Source: Paraburkholderia sp. BL21I4N1
GTDB lineage: Bacteria; Pseudomonadota; Gammaproteobacteria; Burkholderiales; Burkholderiaceae
Direction: 5' to 3'
Assembly: GCF_002973525.1 (NCBI RefSeq)
Contig: NZ_PVEN01000008.1
Span: 62,001-126,000, forward strand
DNA: 64,000 bases
This document shows positions 36,320 through 44,255 of this stretch, in pieces. The position numbers and the translations under genes were made by a program. The notes below the pieces were generated by a model. The model worked only from the letters and a program-made list of their open reading frames with translations. It searched no databases and was not told the origin of the DNA. Each line of letters begins with the position of its first letter. Position 1 is the stretch's first letter.

Positions 36320-37048
36320 CTACTCCTCGTCGACGCCTCTAAGGATTTTGCCGATGGTTGCACCCGAAAAACCGCGCGACGCCAGAAAGCGCTGCTGCTT
36401 GGCCCGCTCGGCAGGCGTTTCGGGACGCTCACCGAATTTTTTCTGCCAAACCGCCTGGGCGCGCGCGAATTCGGTCTCACGCAGTTGTGCCTTGGCATCT
36501 TCGACGAGCGTTGGATCGACCGCATGCTGCTTCAATTCACCGAGAATCCGGCTGGCGCCGAGACGCGACGAGCGGCGGTGAATCAGACTTTCGGCAAAAC
36601 GCGAATTGGACAGCCAGTTTTCGGCTTCCAACTGATCGAGCAGCGTGTCGAGCGAATCGGTTTCTTCGACGAACGGTTTAAGTTTGCGCGCGAGTTCGGT
36701 ACGGCTGTATTCGCGGCGAGAGAGATAGCCGAGCGCGCGTCCTTTTAGCGAACGGGCTGGGCGTTTGGAGTTTTTGGCTTCGTCCTGCTCCGGCTTCGCT
36801 TCGCCTGGCTGGCGACGCGAGCGGCTGTAGGTCGCCTCGGTGAATTCGGCGACCTCGGCGGTTTCGGAAGGCTCCGAGCCCGCCGACGGGGAAGACTTGA
36901 GCGGTGCGCGCCGCGAGCTCCGGCCCTCGGCGCGATCATGCGCGTCGAACGATTCGAACGGATCGAACCGTTCCGACGAATCGTCTTCATCACGCGGGCC
37001 GTCCGCACTGCGTCCAGCATCAGACAACGGCCGGCCCTTGCGTATCAC
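36320..37048 (-). CDS. recX: regulatory protein RecX
   Basis: About 242 aa from the GTG at 37048, 8 bp past the recA stop; an ATG at 37120 would overlap recA by 65 bp and is the alternative. The N-terminal third is a charged, low-complexity extension unusual in length (about 80 residues, rich in Asp, Ser and Arg). The RecX core follows: ARSLKGRALGYLSRREYSRTELARKL, LLDQLEAENWLSNSRFAES, RLGASRILGELKQ and RGFSGATIGKIL. RecX binds RecA filaments and dampens recombinase activity. Likely co-transcribed with recA. Confidence 0.92.
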   Translation of the reverse strand: MIRKGRPLSDAGRSADGPRDEDDSSERFDPFESFDAHDRAEGRSSRRAPLKSSPSAGSEPSETAEVAEFTEATYSRSRRQPGEAKPEQDEAKNSKRPARSLKGRALGYLSRREYSRTELARKLKPFVEETDSLDTLLDQLEAENWLSNSRFAESLIHRRSSRLGASRILGELKQHAVDPTLVEDAKAQLRETEFARAQAVWQKKFGERPETPAERAKQQRFLASRGFSGATIGKILRGVDEE

Positions 37049-37055
37049 GTGACGG

Positions 37056-38138
37056 TTACTCTTCTTCGTCCGCGACTTCAGCGCCGGCACCTGCGCCCGC
37101 CACTGAATCGGCCATGGCATTCACGCCCAGCGACTCACGGATACGATTTTCGATCTCACGAGCGATTTCCGGATTTTCGCGCAGGAATTCACGCGCGTTG
37201 TCCTTGCCCTGACCGATACGTTCGCCGTTGTAGCTGTACCAGGCGCCAGCCTTGTCGACGATCTTGGCCGCGACGCCCAGATCGATGACTTCACCCTGAC
37301 GCGAAATACCCTCGCCGTACAGAATGTCGAAAATCGCTTCGCGGAAGGGTGGCGATACCTTGTTCTTGACGACCTTTACGCGCGTTTCATTGCCGATCAC
37401 TTCGTCGTTCTTCTTGATCGAACCGATACGGCGAATGTCCAGACGCACCGACGCGTAGAACTTCAGCGCGTTACCGCCCGTGGTGGTTTCCGGGTTGCCG
37501 AACATCACGCCGATCTTCATGCGGATCTGGTTGATGAAGATCACGAGGCAATTCGTGCGCTTGATCGTGCCGGTGAGCTTGCGCAGCGCTTGCGACATCA
37601 GACGCGCTTGCAGACCCGGCAGCGAGTCGCCCATTTCGCCTTCGATTTCAGCCTTCGGCACCAGTGCCGCGACCGAGTCGATCACGATCATGTCGATCGA
37701 GCCCGAACGCACCAGCGCGTCGGCGATTTCGAGCGCCTGCTCGCCGGTGTCCGGCTGCGAAACCAGCAACTCGTTCACGTTCACGCCGAGCTTGCTCGCG
37801 TACTGGATGTCCAGCGCGTGCTCCGCGTCGATAAACGCCGCCGTGCCGCCGATCTTTTGCATTTCGGCAATGACTTGCAGCGTCAGCGTGGTTTTACCGG
37901 ACGATTCCGGGCCATAAATCTCGACCACACGACCGCGCGGCAAACCGCCGACGCCCAAGGCGATGTCGAGGCCGAGCGATCCGGTCGAAACCACCTGGAT
38001 GTCTTCGATTACCTCACCTGCGCCGAGCCGCATGACCGACCCTTTGCCGAACTGCTTTTCGATCTGCGCGAGTGCGGCAGCGAGTGCCTTGCTCTTTTCA
38101 GCAGTCAGTCCAGCCGAGCCTTTCTTGCTTTCTTCCAT
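37056..38138 (-). CDS. recA: recombinase A
   Basis: 360 aa from ATG 38138 (AAGGA upstream); the longer open frame is leader. Walker A at residues 76-83 (GPESSGKT), Walker B in SIDMIVIDSVAALVP, L1/L2 loops and NQIRMKIGVMFGNPETTTGGNALKFY all match. C-terminal acidic tail EVADEEE. It catalyses homologous pairing and triggers LexA autocleavage. A LexA box lies about 80 bp upstream at 38220. Confidence 0.98.
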   Translation of the reverse strand: MEESKKGSAGLTAEKSKALAAALAQIEKQFGKGSVMRLGAGEVIEDIQVVSTGSLGLDIALGVGGLPRGRVVEIYGPESSGKTTLTLQVIAEMQKIGGTAAFIDAEHALDIQYASKLGVNVNELLVSQPDTGEQALEIADALVRSGSIDMIVIDSVAALVPKAEIEGEMGDSLPGLQARLMSQALRKLTGTIKRTNCLVIFINQIRMKIGVMFGNPETTTGGNALKFYASVRLDIRRIGSIKKNDEVIGNETRVKVVKNKVSPPFREAIFDILYGEGISRQGEVIDLGVAAKIVDKAGAWYSYNGERIGQGKDNAREFLRENPEIAREIENRIRESLGVNAMADSVAGAGAGAEVADEEE

Positions 38139-38219
38139 GAATCGTCCTTTGCTATGATGAACGGCGTCTGAGGCAGGTGTGCAGTCCACTTTGCGATGGC
38201 GACACACGAAACTCAGACA

Positions 38220-38235
38220 CTGTATAAAAAAACAG
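38220..38235 (-). promoter_or_regulatory. LexA (SOS) box upstream of recA
   Basis: CTGT-N8-ACAG exactly, with an AT-rich core. It matches the proteobacterial LexA operator and lies 82 bp upstream of the recA start codon, so recA is expected to be SOS-induced. Confidence 0.88.
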
Positions 38236-38369
38236 TAGTTTTGGCAAGTGCGATTCTCATGCGAACACGCATTTTTACCGTCGCACCGCCCAACTACCCA
38301 CAATAATTTTCGGAGACCGCCGCGCGCCGGGGCACACCTCACGGCGCCGGCAAGGTGGGCTGGCGCATC

Positions 38370-39170
38370 ATGCGAATTCTGATTGCCGAAGACGACAGCA
38401 TACTCGCGGACGGTCTGGTTCGATCACTCCGCCAATCGGCCTATGCCGTTGATCTAGTGAAGAATGGCGTCGACGCCGATACCGCGCTTTCGGTACAAAC
38501 TTTCGACCTGCTGATTCTCGATCTGGGCCTGCCGCGCATGTCCGGACTCGAGGTGCTGCGCCGCCTGCGCGCGCGCAATTCCAACCTGCCGGTGCTGATC
38601 CTGACCGCCGCGGACAGCGTGGACGAACGCGTCAAAGGCCTCGATCTCGGCGCCGACGACTACATGGCCAAGCCCTTCGTGCTGACCGAACTCGAAGCGC
38701 GCGTGCGGGCGCTGACCCGGCGCGGCGCGGGCGGCGGCCCGACCGTGGTGAAGCATGGTTCGCTGTCGTTCGATCAGGTGGGCCGGATCGCCCACGTCAA
38801 CGACCAGGTGCTCGACCTCTCGGCGCGCGAACTCGGCTTGCTCGAAGTACTGCTGCAGCGGATCGGCCGGCTGGTCTCGAAGGAACAACTCGTCGATCAC
38901 CTGTGCGAATGGGGCGAGGAAGTCAGCAACAACGCGATCGAGGTCTACGTGCACCGGCTGCGCAAGAAAATCGAGCCGAGCGGCGTGCGCATCATTACCG
39001 TGCGGGGCCTGGGCTATTGCCTCGAGAAAGCCGCCTCGCCCGTCGACGCGAATCCGCCTGCCTCACCAGCGCAAATGCAGGCACCTGTGCGAGCGCACAG
39101 CCCCGCCGACCCCGAGCCGCCCGCTTCGCCGCCGTCCGGCGCGATGCCGGCGAGTCACCACTTCAAATAG
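38370..39170 (+). CDS. OmpR-family response regulator (TctD-like)
   Basis: About 266 aa from ATG 38370 (a GTG at 38355 is an alternative start). Receiver domain with acidic pair, Asp51 (LLILDLGLPRMSG) and YMAKPF lysine. Winged-helix domain: LGLLEVLLQRIGRLVSKEQLVDHLCEW, SNNAIEVYVHRLRKKIE, ITVRGLGYCL. An unusual Pro/Ala/Ser-rich tail of about 45 residues follows. It is divergent from recA across a short spacer and is followed after 9 bp by its sensor kinase. The TctDE family responds to tricarboxylates; the transporter at 40952 may be a target, but this is inference. Confidence 0.9.
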   Translation: MRILIAEDDSILADGLVRSLRQSAYAVDLVKNGVDADTALSVQTFDLLILDLGLPRMSGLEVLRRLRARNSNLPVLILTAADSVDERVKGLDLGADDYMAKPFVLTELEARVRALTRRGAGGGPTVVKHGSLSFDQVGRIAHVNDQVLDLSARELGLLEVLLQRIGRLVSKEQLVDHLCEWGEEVSNNAIEVYVHRLRKKIEPSGVRIITVRGLGYCLEKAASPVDANPPASPAQMQAPVRAHSPADPEPPASPPSGAMPASHHFK

Positions 39171-39179
39171 AGAGCGCCC

Positions 39180-40727
39180 ATGTCGGCCCGCGCAGATCGC
39201 GCCACGGCGCGCGCCGCGGACCTCGACGAGGCGCGCGACGCCCGTTACGCCAACCCGTTCGCGCCGCCCGACGAAACCGAAGCCGCCGCTGAAGCGCGCC
39301 CGCGCTCGCTGTTCGGCGAGATTCTCGACTGGATGCTGGCGCCGCTGCTGCTGCTGTGGCCGATGAGCCTCGCGGTCACCTATCTGGTCGCGAAGTCGAT
39401 CGCGAATGGCCCGTTCGACCGCGCGCTCGAAACCGACGCCTATGTGCTGGCCCGTCAGATTCATCCGGCGAACGGGGTGGCGGAGCTGACGCTGCCCGAC
39501 GCCATGCGCGATTTTCTCCGTACCGACAATGTGGACCGCGTGTTCTATCAGGTGCTGGGCACGCGCGGCGAACTGGTGGGCGGCGAACGCGACATGCCGC
39601 TGCCGCATGAAGAGGACCGGCCGCAGCCGGGCCTGGTCGAGTTCCGCGACGACATGCTGCGCGGCAACGACATCCGCGTCGCTTATACGACCGTCGAATT
39701 TCCGCAGACGCCCGGGGCGCAGCCGGTGCTGGTGCAGGTCGCCGAAACGCTCGACAAACGCAGCCAGCTCGCCAACGACATCATTAAAGGCGTGATCCTG
39801 CCGCAGTTCGTGATTCTGCCGCTCGCAATCCTGCTGGTGTGGTTCGGTCTGTCGCGCGGCCTCGCGCCGCTGCACGCGCTGCAGGCGCATATCCGCGCGC
39901 GCCGGCCGGACGATCTGTCGCCGCTGGAAGCCCGCCGCGCGCCGCCGGAAATCGAACCGCTGGTGACCTCGTTCAACGATCTGCTGACGCGCCTCGAACA
40001 GAACATGGAGCTGCAGAAGCGCTTTATCGCCGACGCCGCGCATCAGATGAAAACGCCGCTCGCCGGCCTGCGCACTCAGGCCGAACTGGCGTTGCGCCAG
40101 GATGCGTCGGCGGAAGTGCATCGCTCGCTCGAACAGATCGCGACCAGTTCGGCGCAGGCTGCGCGGCTCGTCACGCAATTACTGGCGCTGGCGCGCGCTG
40201 AAAACCGCCTTTCGGGACAGATTTTCACGCCGGTCGAGGTGACCGAAGTCGCCCGCAGCGCGGTGCGCGACTGGGTGCAAGCCGCCCTCGCCAAGCAGAT
40301 GGACCTCGGCTACGAAGCGCCGGACGAACCCGTCGACGTCGACGGCAATCCGGTCATGCTGCGCGAAATGCTGTCGAATCTGATCGACAACGCAATCCGC
40401 TACACGCCGCCGGGCGGCCGCATCACGGTCCGGGTGAGGCACGACGCGGCTGCGCGCCGGGTGCATCTGGAGGTCGAAGACACCGGGCTCGGCATTCCGG
40501 TCGCCGAACGTTCGCGGGTCGTCGAGCGCTTCTACCGGATCCTGGGCCGCGAAGCCGACGGCAGCGGGCTCGGGCTGGCGATCGTCCGCGAGATCGCGAC
40601 CATGCATGGCGGCGAGCTGACGATCGACGACAACGTCTATCAGACCTCGCCCCGACTGGCCGGCACCCTCGTTCGTGTCAGTTTGCAGGTGCATGAGCGG
40701 GACGGGACTTACCCTAACCGAGCTTAG
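39180..40727 (+). CDS. sensor histidine kinase (TctE-like)
   Basis: 515 aa. A cytosolic N-terminus of about 45 residues, TM helices near 50-70 and 205-225, and a TctE-type periplasmic domain between. The phospho-acceptor is His288 in AAHQMKTPLAG, the HQMKTP variant typical of TctE rather than HELRTP. ATPase boxes: LSNLIDNAIRYTPPGG, VEDTGLGIPVAERSRVVERFYR, GSGLGLAIVREIA. It pairs with the regulator immediately upstream. The ligand is probably an organic acid by family analogy. Confidence 0.92.
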   Translation: MSARADRATARAADLDEARDARYANPFAPPDETEAAAEARPRSLFGEILDWMLAPLLLLWPMSLAVTYLVAKSIANGPFDRALETDAYVLARQIHPANGVAELTLPDAMRDFLRTDNVDRVFYQVLGTRGELVGGERDMPLPHEEDRPQPGLVEFRDDMLRGNDIRVAYTTVEFPQTPGAQPVLVQVAETLDKRSQLANDIIKGVILPQFVILPLAILLVWFGLSRGLAPLHALQAHIRARRPDDLSPLEARRAPPEIEPLVTSFNDLLTRLEQNMELQKRFIADAAHQMKTPLAGLRTQAELALRQDASAEVHRSLEQIATSSAQAARLVTQLLALARAENRLSGQIFTPVEVTEVARSAVRDWVQAALAKQMDLGYEAPDEPVDVDGNPVMLREMLSNLIDNAIRYTPPGGRITVRVRHDAAARRVHLEVEDTGLGIPVAERSRVVERFYRILGREADGSGLGLAIVREIATMHGGELTIDDNVYQTSPRLAGTLVRVSLQVHERDGTYPNRA

Positions 40728-40951
40728 GGAGGCAAAAATCCCCATTCAATATTGAGATGCGATTAACAGATGTTAGCGAACGATATCTGAAAAATAGCAG
40801 GTATTTGGCTGAATTTTCGCGTCACCCAGAGAATCGCGATCCACCCCCTCCACGTCAGTACGCCGTAAGTTTCCACTCCAATAATCCCAGCACGGGCGCC
40901 CTGTAACGGACGCGCCACGTACATATCAATATTGAAGATTGGAGACGACAT

Positions 40952-42610
40952 ATGGCTACCGTTGGCGGGCAAATCTCGCACGTGCCGATGACGCGCGATG
41001 AGAAGCGGGTGATCTTCGCATCGTCGCTAGGCACGGTTTTCGAGTGGTACGACTTCTTCCTGGCCGGCTCGCTCGCGGCCTTTATCAGCAAGAGCTTCTT
41101 CTCCGGCGTCAATCCGACCGCCGCCTTCGTGTTCACGCTGCTCGGCTTCGCCGCGGGTTTCGCGGTGCGGCCGTTCGGCGCGATCGTGTTCGGGCGGCTG
41201 GGCGACATGGTCGGACGCAAATACACGTTCCTGATCACGATCCTGATCATGGGCTTCTCGACCTTTCTGGTGGGCTTCCTGCCGGGATACGCGTCGATCG
41301 GCTTCGCGTCGCCGGTGATCTTCATCGCGATGCGGATGCTGCAAGGCCTCGCGCTCGGCGGCGAGTACGGCGGCGCGGCCACCTACGTGGCCGAACACGC
41401 GCCGCCGGGACGCCGCGGCTTCTACACGTCGTGGATCCAGGCCACCGCCACGCTCGGCCTGTTCCTGTCGCTGCTCGTGATTCTGGGTGTGCGCACGGCG
41501 ATCGGCGAAGAGGCGTTCGGCGCCTGGGGCTGGCGCGTGCCGTTCGTCGCGTCGATCATCCTGCTGGGCGTGTCGGTGTGGATTCGTCTGCAACTGCACG
41601 AATCGCCGGTGTTCGAGCGCATCAAGGCCGAGGGCAAGACCTCCAAGGCACCGCTGACGGAGTCGTTCGCCCAGTGGAAGAACCTGAAGATCGTGATCCT
41701 CGCGCTGGTCGGGCTGACCGCCGGCCAGGCCGTGGTCTGGTACACGGGGCAGTTCTACTCGCTGTTCTTCCTGACGCAGACGGTCAAGGTGGACGGCAGC
41801 AGCGCCAACATCATGATCGCGATCGCGCTGTTGATCGGCTCGCCGTTCTTCCTGTTCTTCGGCTCACTGTCGGACCGCATCGGCCGCAAGCCGATCATCA
41901 TGGCGGGCCTGCTGATCGCGGCGCTCACCTACTTCCCGCTGTTCAAGGCGCTGACGCACTTCACCAACCCGGCGCTCGAAGCCGCGAGCGCACGCGCGCC
42001 GATCGTCGTGGTCGCGAATCCGGACGAGTGCTCGTTCCAGTTCAATCCGGTGGGGACGTCCAAGTTCACGAGTTCGTGCGACATCGCCAAGAGCGCTTTG
42101 TCGAAGGCCGGTCTGAACTACGAGAACGTGGCGGCGCCGGCGGGCACGCTGGCCGAGATCAAGGTCGGCGATACGGTGGTTAACACGTATGACGGCAAGG
42201 CGGTCGACGCCAAGGAGCAAGGCAAGGCGTTCGACAAAACGCTCGCCGGCACGCTGAAGACCGCGGGTTATCCGCCGAAGGCCGATCCATCGCAGATCAA
42301 CTGGCCGATGACCGTGGTGATCCTGACAATCCTGATGATCTACGTGACGATGGTCTACGGGCCGATTGCGGCGATGCTGGTGGAGATGTTCCCGACGCGA
42401 ATCCGTTACACGTCGATGTCGCTGCCGTATCACATCGGCAATGGCTGGTTCGGTGGCTTCCTGCCGGCAACCGCGTTCGCGATCGTAGCGGCGAAGGGCA
42501 ACATTTACTCGGGGCTGTGGTATCCGATCGTGATCGCGCTGATCACCTTCGTGATCGGCATGCTGTTCGTGAAGGAGACCAAGGACTCGGACATCTACGC
42601 GCAGGACTAA
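40952..42610 (+). CDS. MHS-type MFS transporter with large periplasmic loop
   Basis: 552 aa, twelve predicted TM helices of the metabolite:H+ symporter group: VIFASSLGTVFEWYDFFLAG, GRLGDMVGRKYTFLIT, MRMLQGLALGGEYGGAATYVAEHAPPG, GSLSDRIGRKPIIMAG. Between TM8 and TM9 there is an insertion of about 105 residues (about 345-450) with two cysteines (PDECSFQF, SSCDIAK) and soluble character, absent from short MHS permeases; a disulfide is plausible. It probably imports an organic acid or osmolyte. The upstream TctDE-like system may control it. A 220-bp AT-richer leader precedes it. Confidence 0.9.
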   Translation: MATVGGQISHVPMTRDEKRVIFASSLGTVFEWYDFFLAGSLAAFISKSFFSGVNPTAAFVFTLLGFAAGFAVRPFGAIVFGRLGDMVGRKYTFLITILIMGFSTFLVGFLPGYASIGFASPVIFIAMRMLQGLALGGEYGGAATYVAEHAPPGRRGFYTSWIQATATLGLFLSLLVILGVRTAIGEEAFGAWGWRVPFVASIILLGVSVWIRLQLHESPVFERIKAEGKTSKAPLTESFAQWKNLKIVILALVGLTAGQAVVWYTGQFYSLFFLTQTVKVDGSSANIMIAIALLIGSPFFLFFGSLSDRIGRKPIIMAGLLIAALTYFPLFKALTHFTNPALEAASARAPIVVVANPDECSFQFNPVGTSKFTSSCDIAKSALSKAGLNYENVAAPAGTLAEIKVGDTVVNTYDGKAVDAKEQGKAFDKTLAGTLKTAGYPPKADPSQINWPMTVVILTILMIYVTMVYGPIAAMLVEMFPTRIRYTSMSLPYHIGNGWFGGFLPATAFAIVAAKGNIYSGLWYPIVIALITFVIGMLFVKETKDSDIYAQD

Positions 42611-42654
42611 CACGCGTGATGGACTGCCAACTTGAAAAAGTTGCGCGCCGGGGG

Positions 42655-42683
42655 TTGACAGTCTCCGGCGCGGTCAGCATAAT
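42655..42683 (+). promoter_or_regulatory. sigma-70 promoter of the tRNA gene
   Basis: TTGACA at 42655-42660 and CATAAT at 42678-42683 with a 17-bp spacer, placing the start point a few bases before the tRNA. A consensus-strength housekeeping promoter. Confidence 0.8.
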
Positions 42684-42695
42684 CTCGCTTCTTTC

Positions 42696-42772
<77 letters not shown>

Positions 42773-42785
42773 AATGCAACGCGAA

Positions 42786-42817
42786 GGCCCGCACTCTCAC
42801 GAGTTGCGGGCTTTTTC
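42786..42817 (+). terminator. terminator downstream of the tRNA
   Basis: A GC-rich stem (GCCCGCA...TGCGGGC) followed by TTTTTCG, 14 bp past the tRNA CCA. It separates tRNA transcription from the integrase. Confidence 0.75.
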
Positions 42818-42857
42818 GTTTTCGGCGCGGTGAGCCACTTGGTGAGCCATCCGCCCA

Positions 42858-44210
42858 ATGCACAAGTTGCCCCATCTGACCAAAAACCGCTTCGGTGTCT
42901 ACTACCTTCGGCTCGCTCACAACGGCCAGGAGGTCAAACGGTCGCTCCGCACGAAAGACTTCCGGCACGCTAAACTTCTTGCGCTCGCGTTCAATCTAGA
43001 ACTCGCCATGAAGACGCCGGACGACAAGCCGAAAGCCGCAGACTTCAACCTCGACGCCGAGGCGTTGAAGCGTCTGGACGTCATCTTTCCGGACGGCACG
43101 CAGGTCAAGGACATCAACACCGACGACGATGTGCGGCGGGCGAAAGAGCTTTTCGGAGACCGCTTCGTCTCCGCGATGGCCGCCCCGCTCGATCTCCCGA
43201 TACTGACTCCCCAAACGATGGCGGCGATTGCCGCGCAACAGGCAAATTCGGCGCCGAAGAAGCGCGGCAAACTGTTCGCGGACGTCGTGAAGCTTTACGT
43301 GCGGGAAAAAGCGCTCGACAACACGGCCAGAACGATCGCGGCCAAGCAAGGGGCATTTGACGACTTTGTCGCCAAGGCGGGCGCGCGGGCCATGGACGCT
43401 TATTCGCTAGACGATGCTGTTGCCTACAAAAACCGTCTTATCGAAGCGGGCGGGAGCGCGAGCCGGATCAATTCGAAGCTGTCTTACCTGCGCGACCTGT
43501 TTGCTTACTCCATGACAAACGGCCAGCATCCCGGCCCGAATCCGTTTGAAAACGCCAAGGTGTCTTCGAAGTCGAAGCTGGAACAGCAGAAGCGCTCGTA
43601 TAAGCCGTTTACTGGCGAAGACCTCAAAACCATCTTCTCCCCGGACACCTACCCCGCGCGAATGGACAAACCGGGATACCGCTGGCTTCCATTCCTCGCC
43701 TTGTATTCGGGCGCGCGGCTTGAAGAATTGGCGAGCCTTGCCTTGTGGCAAATCCAAAGGGACGGCGATATTTGGTTTTTCGAACTCGTCAAAGCCAAGA
43801 ACTCGAACTCTCTGCGTCGCATTCCTCTTCACGCAACGATCGTTGAATCCGGCTTCCTCGCATATGTCGAAAAGACTAAAGCCAGCGGGGCGACGCAACT
43901 GTTCCCCGAGCTCAAACCGGGCAAAAACGGCTACGGAAAAAATGTCACCAGGCGCTTCGGCGACTACCTTGACGACCTTAGCATCACCGACGACAGGAAG
44001 GTCTTTCACAGTTTCCGCCATACGTTCATCGCGCGTATGAGCGCCCGGAATGTCCACCCGGCGATGCTCATGGCGTTGGTCGGCCATTACGATCAAGCAA
44101 AGGTCGATTTCAGCAGCCCGCATTTCACCAATTACCAACATGACAAGACGCTTGCGGAATTAAAGGCAACGATTGACCTGTTCGACATTCAGTTGCCGCT
44201 CTCCTTTTAA
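42858..44210 (+). CDS. tyrosine-type site-specific integrase (island integrase)
   Basis: 450 aa. The N-terminus (LPHLTKNRFGVYYLRLAHNGQEVKRSLRTKD) is an arm-binding AP2-like/DUF6538-type domain. The core-binding domain spans about 140-240. The catalytic domain has Arg in LYSGARLEELASL (about 286), the HSFRH box (His384, Arg387), VGH further on, and the Tyr nucleophile in FTNYQHD (about 427). It is the first gene after tRNA-Met and most likely integrates the island there. No excisionase is adjacent. Confidence 0.93.
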   Translation: MHKLPHLTKNRFGVYYLRLAHNGQEVKRSLRTKDFRHAKLLALAFNLELAMKTPDDKPKAADFNLDAEALKRLDVIFPDGTQVKDINTDDDVRRAKELFGDRFVSAMAAPLDLPILTPQTMAAIAAQQANSAPKKRGKLFADVVKLYVREKALDNTARTIAAKQGAFDDFVAKAGARAMDAYSLDDAVAYKNRLIEAGGSASRINSKLSYLRDLFAYSMTNGQHPGPNPFENAKVSSKSKLEQQKRSYKPFTGEDLKTIFSPDTYPARMDKPGYRWLPFLALYSGARLEELASLALWQIQRDGDIWFFELVKAKNSNSLRRIPLHATIVESGFLAYVEKTKASGATQLFPELKPGKNGYGKNVTRRFGDYLDDLSITDDRKVFHSFRHTFIARMSARNVHPAMLMALVGHYDQAKVDFSSPHFTNYQHDKTLAELKATIDLFDIQLPLSF

Positions 44211-44255
44211 AATTAACGCGCGGCCAGACAAACCAAACCTAAGCGAACCCAAAAA

